This document shows, piece after piece, positions 1 through 10,362 of a DNA stretch of 64,000 bases. The translations under genes and the position numbers were made by a program. This stretch comes from Talaromyces rugulosus. Taxonomy: Eukaryota; Ascomycota; Eurotiomycetes; Eurotiales; Trichocomaceae. How positions within the stretch are numbered: the stretch's first letter is position 1; each line of letters opens with the position of its first letter. The notes beneath the pieces are model-generated. The model saw only the letters and a list, made by a program, of their open reading frames with translations. It did no database searches and was not told the origin of the DNA. The stretch spans positions 372,001 through 436,000 of the forward strand of contig NC_049566.1 of NCBI RefSeq assembly GCF_013368755.1. The letters are read 5' to 3'.

Positions 1-2868
1 CATCAGCCTGGTATCTTGTTATCTCGAATAGGGTTAACTCACAATGGCAGCCAGCATCCACCAGTCGTCAGGACCTAGGGCCTTTACTAGTCGTGTTCTC
101 ACAAAGACTCTTACGGCGACGATGATCACAGCAAGGGACCAAAATGTGCATGTAACGCCCAAAACGGCAGGCACTTGTGTTGGTTTATCCTAAGGGCGAC
201 TCGTTTAGAATATGATGGCCGTCTTTCATGGGTCCATTGGTGGCTTACCGTCATGGTTATGGCTCATAATATGTTCGTCTAGGTAAAACATAAGAGCATT
301 CTGCGTTCAATGGAAGATTTGACAGGATGGTGAGAGAAAAAAGAGTGATCCCTGTTCAATGATTATCCGTGGAGGATCAAGAGGGGTTATGTCTTGTTAT
401 ATAACACGGTTTCATTAAGGACGCGAACCTAATGCTAATATAGTTTAGAGACTACATATGTACGCACGGATGCATGTGTCAATTCCCAAACCAGAAAATC
501 GGGACAATTATCTGCGAACCGACAAATTCTAATTTTCAAACACGAGCTTATGTTACGATGTACAATTGAAGCGAGCGATGCCATGACTCAAAGCTTCACA
601 GTACGAGGGTTAGAGCCAATAGTAAGATGTAGGAGAAAAGAATAGCCAGTGAGGTTGACGTACAGTCCCGCCTCTCCTGCATATTGACTATATGCTTAAT
701 GAATCAATAAACAAAGTCTTGAATCGTGTTCTACGAGCGTAAATGCATGAACCTAAAGCCTTCCGGCCGTTCAATCAGGAACTTCGAGGTTGCGATCAGA
801 CTGCCAAACGGCCCCCGATTATCTAATTTCGACCTGAGGATAAATAAACTAAGTTAACTAGCCTAGTCATACCAGAAGAAATGCTGTTAGAGTCTGATTC
901 GTTTTGCTCAATTTTGGTTCTGGGGGAGGCCGGATAGTTTACGCCAGTCCACTACCCGGGTTCCCGTACCAGCGTTCCTGCATGTAGCGTTGCTTTTAGC
1001 TTGAGCTTACGAGCAGCCAGACCCCAAGGAACGATTACATTGCATGGCAGACTCAGTCAATCAATATCACTGGCTAAGGAGTATGAAGTTAAAGGTCTTG
1101 GGAGGAAGATCCGCTGCCTAGAGTTTTCAGGCCGGACAGACTTACTCGTACAGCGCTGGAAGGATTGCTCGTAAGCTGTATCTCTCGATTTAGTTTGTGT
1201 TGGACGCCTAGACCACAGGGCAGCCGCTTATATGAATCGTATGAGTCTTTTGACTTTTGTGGTTGCTCAATCGGATATTTTGTGTTATGCGCGGATATAG
1301 CAGTGTATTGTTGTTATTAGGTTGTGCCTGTTCCCTAAAGCCACGACTGGCTTCAAGCTGGCCCTATCTAGTAGGTAGTATCTACGTACGTACTTCTCAT
1401 ACCATAGAATGATTTGGAATGACAGCCGCGACAACGGTTTGAAGATAGCCCCCCCCCCGTTGGCACGGGCCGGTGATCTGTCGATCGTGCTGTCCTGGAC
1501 TCCTGGGATTATTGCATTGGAAAGACTCTAGGTCCCAATGGGTTCTTGATAACCGAGTCAGTCAGATTCGTATTCTGTTTTGTTTTGTCACCGTTCTTCC
1601 GGGCCAGCGCTAAAGCCGCCACTGAAGCCGCACAGGCCAAACTATAGTGCATACTAGCTCAAAAAATTCCAAATCACTAACCCCAAGGTCACATAAGTAG
1701 AGGATTGTTACCCACCAGTTTACGACGACATGTCATGCAATAAAGTAAGCTTCTTAAACAATCCTTTCCGGGAATATTAATATCGCCTTGACACGACCAT
1801 TTTCAAGTTTGCGGTCCAAGCCCGGGGCACGAGTCGCTTATTTCTGCAACAGGCCCACTGTAAATAGAATTCACTAGGCATCATATGGTGTCAAGAATGT
1901 CTTACGTCGAGTCAAAAGGCTAAAAATTGGAGGGTACATTTTCAAGAGGCGAGGCAGTAAATAGTATCTTCATAAGCAGTGAAAATGTCTATTCAAATTC
2001 CAGAGACCCAAAATTGAAATATTTGAAAGTGAAATATATGCATCCCCTAACACTATCAATTGATTATTATCATCATCATCATTATTATTCAATCATAATT
2101 AACGTCTATACCCAGCTTTAGGCTATGATAGACAACGGTTCATATGGGTTAGGCTGGCTGATAGGGGGCTACCTACCCCAATTAGAGCCTGGCGTTCACT
2201 GTACATGTCAACTGACTAGCGCTTTCACATTATTACTTGATTTAAACTATATATATTTACAACTACTTGTAATCATCCATGTATGATTGGACAACAGCAC
2301 TTGAGAATCCTTCGACCGTTTAGGAATCATTTGAGACTACCAGATATGTAGTTGACATTAATAGACAATTAATACAAGGGCCTTGGTTATCTTGTATAGT
2401 TAAACGGCGTTAAGGTAGTTTTCCAATACAAATATAGTAGACTTTAATATTTTGGCATCAAATATTATAGAGAAATTGGGTTTGGAAAGTGCACTTAGGA
2501 TTGGATGGATTTTAGTATGGATTTTATGAGAACGTGTTACTAGGCGACTGCCATCTGGGAACTCTTGGAATAAATATAATGTAAAAATCAACCAATCTCT
2601 GGATCTATCTCTAGATTCTATCCCAGCACTGTCATGTGTTTTGCCAAATCTAGACTACGCGCTGCATACTTCCTAAACCGGCTAGATTATGAGTCAAAAG
2701 GATCATGCCCAGAGCCCCAGACGTCATTCTCATCAATTGATGAAGTTAGTCTATGAGCCAATTCAGTTGAATGCAGTATATAAAGTCGCATTTTTGCCTG
2801 TATTTAAATGTAGATGAATACATGTTCTCAGCTTGCACTAACATTCGCTGAACACTACTACATACACA
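1..2868. other. Gene-free left flank
   Basis: No convincing gene is visible on either strand. Open frames are short and start at arbitrary codons, and I recognise no domain. Base composition looks mixed rather than extremely AT-rich, so the lack of open frames is not just an AT effect. A run of nine C lies near 1450, and CAT/ATT trinucleotide runs lie near 2065-2095. Only the last 100 bases look like a promoter, with a TATA-like box ahead of the first gene. Confidence 0.6.
2777..2784 (+). promoter_or_regulatory. TATA-like box
   Basis: The octamer TATATAAA lies 85 bases upstream of the ATG of the small mitochondrial-type gene at 2869. Spacing and sequence fit a core promoter; no experimental support is available. 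Confidence 0.45.
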
Positions 2869-3270
2869 ATGGCTGCGCGAATTCCCCGACTGGCAAGATT
2901 GCTCTCACTGCAAAATCCCATTCAACATTCCTTTACACGACAGGATCAAACCTTCCTACGAAAGTCAATAATATCCTCGGTCTCAGCTTCCCCGAGAATA
3001 AAAATTTCCCCTCGTTCATACTCGACTCAGCCACCGTCCTCCGACAAAACTACCCCGAAAAGTTCCAAGAATGCAACCGAGCATAATAATAACAATGACA
3101 TGCCTGACGTTCTTTCCGGCCTAAAGTCGATCAAGATGAGCCGAGCGACAAAATTGGTCGTGTATACCGCGCTTACTATCATGGCGACCGTGGAGAGCGT
3201 GTTTTGGATAAAAGTCTTGTGGGCCAAATTCGGCCCCGCGCAAAAGGAGTTGGAAGATGGGCAGAATTGA
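2869..3270 (+). CDS. Small mitochondrial-type membrane protein, function unknown
   Basis: Single-exon frame of 133 residues. The first 55 or so residues are rich in Arg, Ser and hydrophobic residues with almost no acidic ones, typical of a mitochondrial presequence. A hydrophilic Asn-rich linker (about 60-80) follows, then one predicted membrane helix at about residues 96-120, and a short charged tail. I do not recognise a named family, but the helix followed by a Trp-Ala-Lys motif looks like a conserved inner-membrane subunit or assembly factor. The ATG at 2869 is preceded by a TATA-like box 85 bases upstream. The stop is only about 100 bases from the stop of the convergent D-serine dehydratase gene. 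The gene could carry an unseen downstream exon, but the frame ends with a normal charged tail. Confidence 0.65.
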   Translation: MAARIPRLARLLSLQNPIQHSFTRQDQTFLRKSIISSVSASPRIKISPRSYSTQPPSSDKTTPKSSKNATEHNNNNDMPDVLSGLKSIKMSRATKLVVYTALTIMATVESVFWIKVLWAKFGPAQKELEDGQN

Positions 3271-3368
3271 AGGGAGAAAAAAAAAAAAAGGACACTGTAT
3301 TATATGACTAATGATTCTGTATATTAAATGAAAAATAGACGCCACTCTCAATGTGCATCAATGCAAAG

Positions 3369-4682
3369 CTACCACCCCTTCCATGGGATCCAGGTCTCTC
3401 GGATAATATCTTGCTCGTCCACCACATACAGCACATAATACATCGCGCTGGTGATACAAGCGTGCTGTGTATACAGCAATACCTTTTGTCCGACCTCAAA
3501 TCGATCCTCGGCTTTTTCCTTTTTCGACTCTTCGCCCACCCAGCTGAAAATTCCATGCTCCTGGCTGACACGCACAATGCTCCAGTTAATATCGTCCGCC
3601 CAGCGCGCCAGCCCAGCAAACAAGCTTGTCTCTTTTGTGAGTGCGATTACGCCGGCGTTGATCAAGGCCTCGTTGCGCTCTGGGTATACACTGCATACTT
3701 CGGCAATGACCCGCACAGCTTGGTCGTCTTGAGCCACAAGCCCCGTCGCGACCTGTTGTAGGTCATTGGCAGGGAAGTTTCCTGCGTGCAGTTCGAGGTT
3801 TGCATTCGCAGGTAGGCTTTTCTTCAAATTGGCGACCACATGAGCTGTTGGCGTGGCGCCGATTGAGAGGATCAGCTCTCCGTCTTCTGTCTTGCGGTCG
3901 ACCAGCTTCTTGGCTGCTGTCAAGACACCCTCGAGCTCGTCTTGAAGAACTTGGACTGCCTGGTCGGTGGTCTTGGAGGCATACGAATGGCCAGCGTGGC
4001 AGTAGAATCCGTATATAGAAACTGCGGTCGAGTCATTTGCAGACCGAATAACTTGGTCTAGTCGCGGGGACGAATTCACAATTCCAGCGCGGCTCGTGCC
4101 AACGTCAACTTTGATAAACACAGGCCAAGGAGCTTTGCGGCCAGTGCTAGTATTAAATTCTTCTAGAATACGGATATGGTCTGCGTGGTCAACCATGAGC
4201 AGGATTTTGAGGTTGTGTTGGCTAGTAAAAGCATCTAGGTCGGCCAAAACCGAGGGGCGGATGGGAAGGCCATAGAGACACTGAGAACGCGTCAATTCCA
4301 GGTTTGCTTTTAACAAAAAAATCATTTTGACTTACCTCGTCTAGAATTCCCTCCTTTACCAACGGCAAACAGCCACGGATTTCAGAAAGCGTTGACGCAA
4401 CGATCTTCCTATACTTTCCATTGGCGAGCATTATCCTCGTCGCCTCGATGGTCTTTGAGAGATTAGTACAAAATTCTTTCTTTCAACCGACGGTGAATGG
4501 CCATTTTGTACCTTGAGGGTCTTGACATGTGGCCGAAAGCCAATGCCTAAAGCTTCGACATCGTCATGGAGCCTCTTCACGTTCCTTTCCAACACTGGCT
4601 TGCTGAGCACCAAGGCAGGAGTCGGAAGCGCACTGACAGGCTTGCCAATGTAGGATTGGTGAGTCTGCAGGGAGATGTCCAT
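3369..4682 (-). CDS. DSD1: D-serine dehydratase (PLP and zinc, alanine-racemase-like fold)
   Basis: Three exons on the minus strand: 4682-4512, 4452-4336 and 4280-3369, joined in phase to 399 residues, close to the roughly 430 of yeast Dsd1. The N-terminal barrel carries the PLP-lysine motif RPHVKTLK (Lys about 54; the usual form is HVKTHK, so one His is Leu here). The C-terminal domain carries the His-x-Cys zinc pair in the motif QHACIT, the hallmark of eukaryotic D-serine dehydratase. The family converts D-serine to pyruvate and ammonia, detoxifying D-serine in the cytosol. D-threonine aldolase-like relatives share the fold, but the HxC pair near the end favours the dehydratase. The gene is divergent from the RGS-LOV gene across about 960 bases. 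Confidence 0.87.
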
Positions 4683-5640
4683 TGTGATTCCTTTGCTCCT
4701 ATGATTCTTTCAAAAGGTGTAAAAAGAGAGAAACAGAAAAAACCACAACGATGTATCAGGTGTGTTCATAGTAAAGAAGGAGGGTCGAGTGCGGGGTGCT
4801 CGGCGTGGGGGTACGCGCCCGCACGTCGCGTGGGATGTATCTACTAGCAGATACCACATTATTCTCACTGCATAGAAAAAGAATAGTGGTTTAATCGACA
4901 TGTCACACAGGTTATTTCCAATGTCACATCTGAGCCAGCTTCAGAAAGTCTGTTGATATTTCCCCCGGACCAACCGCCCAGGCTTATTTTTTCGACAGCT
5001 TGTTGTGTTGACATTCACGTCTTTTCCAACGAACCATTACATTATGATCCGTCTTTAATAGCTCAGTGTAGAGGAGGCTCGTGCGTCGATCTGGTCGTCG
5101 TGTTTTCCCCGTTGTAGATCTAGAGCGACAATCTCCCAGAGTCTGATCGCCGCTAAGTTGCAGACGGAGCTTGTCGAGTGGAATTGAGAGACCGTTCCGC
5201 AGGGAAATTCGCTTCTATTTAGTTCTAAAAGTTTGGACACGCTCAGGATCCGGCGAACAAATAGGCTAGGTGTGACATCACTACATTGTGATAGATCGCA
5301 ATAGCTTCATCGACAATTGCCAAAAGGGGTATGTCACCCACGTGGCTGCTGGCCAATAATCGGACTCCGATCTTCTTTGTCTTTTGCTACACATTTTAAA
5401 TGTGTCTTGCGATCAGAGGATCTTGAGATGAATCCAGTGATTTACGTGCGAGTTGAATGAACCCAAAAGTTTTTGTGACAGGCTCTTCTTCTGGGAGAAG
5501 CCATGGCGCCGATGGACATTATTAATAGGGGCCGGTTTCCGTTCTCTGAATGTCGTCAAAAATACTTGTTGTTGTATTAAATAATCCATCGCATTGCTCC
5601 TTCAATCTCGCTTTTTGTGTCTGTTCATGTCATCAGGACC
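4683..5640. other. Divergent promoter region, DSD1 / RGS-LOV
   Basis: No gene recognised. The 958 bases separate two divergently transcribed genes and presumably hold both promoters. The last part carries a second in-frame ATG at 5617 for the RGS-LOV gene. Confidence 0.6.
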
Positions 5641-7894
5641 ATGGATGACGCCGTCAACGTACCTCTGCCACTGAGGACAGCAAGCCCCGAGGCCCAGAAC
5701 CAGAACCAAAGTCTACCATATGCGACGTCTCTACACTCCTTCGTCAACGATGATCAGTCTGTTGACTCGGAGAACTGGCAACCCGAAAGAGAGCAGCCCC
5801 CGCTTCGCCAGCAATCCAACAGCTATGACGATATCTACGACCGCAGCAATGCAGCGTCTAGGTGAGCTATCAATTGCACAAGCTAATTCTGGAAGAAGCT
5901 AATAGAAATCAGAGCCAGCCGTGGCGAGATCGGCCTTCAGGAATTCCCGCTTCCAACGTCGAAGCCCATCCCCAGTCATACGAGCACCGTTGACCTGGGA
6001 CGAACAAGCCGGGCAGAGTCTATCAACAAGGCTGCGACCAAGAACAAAACTCTTAGTGGCGAGCAAGTCCACCCTCCAGTAGAGCAGCTACGCAGACAGC
6101 TTGCAGAATACGAGCTGCCGCTGTTGCAGCAGGCAAATCCAAATGACGGCACGTTCTGGGATCCGATCAAAGAAGAGGATCATCCGGCCTCGTTCGATCT
6201 AATTGCACCAATCCAAGAATCAGAAGCACCACTCCATTCGCTGGAGAAGCAGGCGGATCTCCTGTTCTCGACCAGGCATATGCTCGCTATTCTTTCCAAT
6301 CCCCAGCATCTCTTCAAGTTCCGCGAGTTTCTGGCGGCCGAGCGATCTGATTCGTTAGAGATATTGATGTACTACCTCAGCGCGTGTAAGGCGTTAAAGG
6401 CAATCGAGTATTCCAACGCTGTCTCACAGTTGCTCACAAACCTGTCTGAAATAGAGTCGTCAGACCAGGAGATCCCAGCGACGAAGAACAACAAGCTAGA
6501 ACAACAGGCCGAGAATGCGCTCAATGCACTGGTCAAAGACGAGTTGCCTGCATTCATCACTTTCAATTGCGTCTCGCTCGTCTCCAATGTCGTCGAGCAG
6601 CGGGTGAAGGGAACACTGCCAGCCAAGTTTGAGGGAACATCGGATGCACTTGCAGAGGTGTTTTGTCTGACGGATCCATCCAGGCGAGATAATCCTATTA
6701 TCTTTGCTTCCGAAGGTATGCTCTGTTCTTAGTTAGCTAGACGCACACTGACTAGGCAGAATTCCACCGCACCACGCAGTATGGTATGGACTACGTGTTG
6801 GGACGCAACTGTCGATTCTTGCAAGGCCCCAAGACAAATAAACAAAGTGTGCGCCGAATTCGCGAGGCGATTGAAGCCGGATGCCAGCATTCTGAGCTGT
6901 TTCTTAATTAGTAGGTTTCCAGACTCTCCGCCATTTAGTTTCTCTCTAACTTGTCAATATTTCAGCCGCCGCGATGGCTCCCCGTTTATGAACTTACTCA
7001 TGTGCGCACCTCTGTGTGACAGCAAAGGAAGAGTCCGTTACTTTATCGGCGCGCAAATCGATGTGAGCGGTCTGGTCATGGGCGATGCGGGAATGGACTC
7101 GATGAAAGATGTTGCTAGAGAGGAATCTATCAAACCAGATGGCCCCGAAGACGTTTCTGCAAATGGTGTAGAAAATAGCCATTTCTCGGGTGGTGTCAAC
7201 GGATACCATCCATACAGCGTCGACGGTGACAACGGACACGGCCATCAGTTTATCAGCGATCCGCTTTCCACAGAATCTGTGTCGCCACGAAAGGACGGTG
7301 AGGCAAGAAATAACCTCCTCGAATTCATCGAGTTGCTTAGCCCCAGCGAACTAGCAATGGTCCGCGAACATGGCAGTTCCATCTTCCAGCCTGTAGTCCC
7401 ACGACGTGAACGACCATACTGGGGCCACGTCCGGCCGCGAATCATGCTCAAACAGCCCAAGCAGGCTCCGAATCATGCTGGCCCGGATCAAATGTTCAAG
7501 CAGCCGACTCTCCCGGGTGTTTATGACAATGTGGGCTGTCTCTTTTATTTCTAATGGCGAATTATGCTGACGCGGCGTTCCTTTGTAGTACCTCCTCGTC
7601 CGCCCTTATCCTTCTCTTCGTATTCTTTTCACGTCTCCCTCCCTCCGCATACCAGGCATTCTGCAGTCGCCGTTTTTTTCCAGAGTGGGCGGTTCGGCCA
7701 CGGTGCGCGATGATCTACTCCGTTCATTCATGGATGGGCGTAGTGTCACAGCGCGCATCAGATGGATTTCCAAATATGATATGCATGGTAGAAGTCGGTG
7801 GGTACATTGCACACCGCTACTAGCACACAATGGCGGTATCGGGGTGTGGATGGTGATAATTGTAGATGATGACGAGCCAGGTTGGAGGGTATGA
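5641..7894 (+). CDS. RGS-LOV blue-light photoreceptor (BcLOV4-type) with a C-terminal PAS-like region
   Basis: Five exons: 5641-5861, 5913-6715, 6760-6910, 6966-7530 and 7589-7894, giving 681 residues in a continuous frame. An in-frame ATG at 5617 would add eight residues. After a polar N-terminus, residues about 190-310 form an RGS domain (the first helices read LFSTRHMLAIL and FKFREFLAAER). Residues about 315-455 form a LOV domain: GRNCRFLQ contains the flavin-adduct cysteine (about residue 359), and YFIGAQIDVS contains the conserved glutamine that contacts the flavin. A second PAS-like region lies in the last 100 residues. RGS domains accelerate GTP hydrolysis by G-alpha subunits. In the Botrytis homologue BcLOV4, light drives binding to acidic membrane lipids (established knowledge). 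A light-regulated G-protein or membrane switch is the likely role; the G-alpha partner is unknown. Confidence 0.88.
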
Positions 7895-8218
7895 CCAGTT
7901 CAATGTTATATATATTGTTGTTCTGGTCTTTCTTTCTTTCTTTCGTCTTGAATGCCGTGGATAGAAATAATATTGTTCCAGTTCAAGTAACTTGCATTGA
8001 TAATACTAATGGCCTCGATTGCAATGCGTTGTAAGGTGGAAAGACGAAATCGCGTGGTATTCTAATAAAGCTGGAGGAGTCCCATTGCGGTTAGCTTGGG
8101 TTGCTCCTGCTTTGTTTGCCCTCCCCTCCGCCTTCTCCTTCCTCTCCACCTGCATCCAACTGATCTCAAGCTGTCTCTAGGCCAGAGTCCTGGTAATCGA
8201 CAGATTCCATCGTTTGCA
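7895..8218. other. Intergenic: RGS-LOV 3' region and RNase H 5' leader
   Basis: No gene. A CTTT microsatellite run sits near 7926-7945. The two flanking genes are in tandem, so this stretch holds the terminator of one and the promoter of the next. Confidence 0.55.
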
Positions 8219-9252
8219 ATGGCGCTTTTCAGACCGTCATCGCCTGAGTATCTAGATGATGGCACGGTCGTTTGCTCTGGCCACCTGCGTGTGATCTGCG
8301 ATTTTTGCTGCACAGATTACAGTCCTCTTGATGAATCTCCCGGGGACGATTCCGACCCGTTTGCACATTCAGCTGATGAGGAGCAAGACGAAGATGGCGA
8401 AAATAGCGAAGATGACGACACAGAATCATTCGACATACCTCGTCCTTCGTACAGATTCCGCAACAGAGTTCGACGGGGTGAAGGAAAGGTGATTGCCGAA
8501 AAATTTATCCCTCCTTCTGACTTTGCTGCTGCTGCAAAACCGCAGGAACTTTTTTCTCCAGCTCTCGGCATAAACAGCATTCCTGTAGTGCGTCGGTTCA
8601 TCAACAGACGAGATGCTACACAGGTCCTGGTTTTCACGGATGGAGCGTGCCTGAACAACGGTGGCACTAATCCTCAGGCTGGATGCGCATTCTTTTTTCG
8701 TCCTGCGCAGAACGGAGGAGAAAAGGAAAAAGGACAAAGGTTTGTGGGTGTTACATCAGCATATACATCTTGTCTAATAACCTCGTCGACAGAAAAAAAA
8801 GAGACATTCCAGATCAACCTCCCAACACCGAGGGCTATGTATCATTTCATCTTGAAAAGAAAGGCCCATTTGGCGACCCTAGTCTACAAACCAGCAATCG
8901 CGCCGAGCTAAGAGCTGTCATCGCTGCGCTGCGCTTTCGGGTCTGGAACGGTGAAGGCTTCAGGAGTATCGTTATCGCCACAGACTCTGAATACGTCGCA
9001 GAAGGGGCGACCACGTGGGTACGCACATGGCTAAAGAATGGCTGGAATGGTCGTGCTGGACCGGTGAAGAACAAAGATCTGTGGCAGGCTCTCCTTGGCG
9101 AATTCGAACGTTGCCATGATAATGGGCTGGAAGTCTTGTTCTGGAGGATTCCGAGGGAGCAGAATACGCATGCAGATCAGTGGGCAAAAGCAGGTGCCGG
9201 GGAGGAAGATGTAAAGGACGAGTTTACTGACATTGTGGGGGCGCTAGTATGA
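8219..9252 (+). CDS. Ribonuclease H (RNase HI fold)
   Basis: Two exons, 8219-8739 and 8793-9252, giving 326 residues; the intron has a TCTAATA branch-like site. The N-terminal third is unassigned and contains an acidic Asp/Glu stretch (about residues 50-70). The RNase H domain fills the second half. All four acidic catalytic positions are visible: Asp in VFTDGAC, Glu in NRAELRAV, Asp in IATDSEYV and the final Asp in NTHADQWAK. The family cleaves the RNA strand of RNA:DNA hybrids. The hybrid-binding domain found at the N-terminus of RNase H1 is not recognisable, so this may be a fungal-specific RNase H rather than the orthologue of Rnh1. It lies in tandem behind the RGS-LOV gene. Confidence 0.86.
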
Positions 9253-9552
9253 CTTTGTTCCCTGGTTCTTCGCTACATTGTCGTTTTTGCACAAGTATGA
9301 TTCTATAAACAGTGATGTCGATTATTTTCAGCTCTTGAAATAGCAATTCATCAACACAGAGTCCTCTCGATTTGAACTTAAACTGTAAAGCACAAAGCTA
9401 TTGGTCTGCAAATAACCAAGTGGGTATGCGAATTATTATTACATTTTCGATCCTAAAAATTACTAAACACAGGTAATCGAGAAAGAATCAACCAATCAGA
9501 AATAGATATCGCGTATAGATGTGATTAGTCGATATTATTAGGTCAACCCGCG

Positions 9553-9576
9553 CTAGAACGTTTACGTTTCTAGAAC
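9553..9576. promoter_or_regulatory. Direct repeat CTAGAAC with a heat-shock-element-like core
   Basis: CTAGAAC occurs at 9553-9559 and 9570-9576. The second copy overlaps TTCTAGAA (9568-9575), which fits the inverted TTC/GAA pattern bound by heat-shock factor. It lies about 790 bases upstream of the ABC transporter. Function is inferred only. Confidence 0.25.
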
Positions 9577-10244
9577 CTCGCGTGTCGGCTGTAGTAAACG
9601 CCGACCTTACGTGCGTATGGGTATATCCGTGACAAAAATTAATATTATTTAATATTCTGCCTGAATATTATTCAATGTTCTCCATCTGCCTGAAACAAGA
9701 CTATTGGCAGGTATATATCTTATGAAGAGAATACAATATGAAATACAATATCAAGATCTAGACTGAGATAATAATGATTGATTGATAATGACAATCTCGC
9801 CCTTCGGCCTCGGAGATCGGTGCGTCTCGCGTCCGAGGCCCCCACATTTCCGCCAGGGAGCCAATCAGAATGCCGACCGCCCTCGTGGCACCAACCTGCC
9901 AAGCCTTGCACGTGACCCATGCCCTCCCATTGGACGGGCCGGCGCACAATTGTCCCATGGCCCACTCTGCCGGAAGTCTAGGCGTCCCGCAGCCGCTCGG
10001 AAGGGCGCCTGTTCCGCCCCCGGGAGCCGGGAGACGAATATCTTCACAAACCGAAGTTAGATCTTCTAAGCCGCGCGCCCACTTGCGAGGCAGATGCTGC
10101 TTCTCATTCGTTTCCCCCCCGGAGAAAATGCCATGGCGTAGACGAAATCGACTCGTAATCCCAACATCTTACATGTATCATTCGTTCAGGATCCATAGGC
10201 CCCGTTGCTTAGTCTTAGTCCCGCCAACATCCGTTGGTGCATCG

Positions 10245-10251
10245 TATAAAA
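10245..10251 (+). promoter_or_regulatory. TATA-like box of the ABC transporter
   Basis: TATAAAA lies about 110 bases before the ATG at 10363, in the usual range for a fungal core promoter. Confidence 0.45.
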
Positions 10252-10362
10252 GATCCATCCATGCCCCCTTCTCGCTGGGACACTCTTGGTTTTCTGTTTT
10301 AATAACAACAACAAAAAACCCCTGCATGCGGAGTCCTTCATAGAGAACAACTGCTTCTCATC

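Larger units (their letters stand above)
9253..10362. other. Intergenic and ABC-transporter promoter
   Basis: No gene recognised. The left part is AT-rich; 9790-10060 is GC-rich. Two direct copies of CTAGAAC (9553 and 9570) lie in the left part, and a TATA-like box lies near 10245. The region most likely contains the regulated promoter of the transporter that starts at 10363. Confidence 0.6.

Noticed and set aside
1..60. Telomere or subtelomere repeat at the window start
   Set aside because: Only an isolated AGGGTTA-like hexamer; no tandem TTAGGG array.
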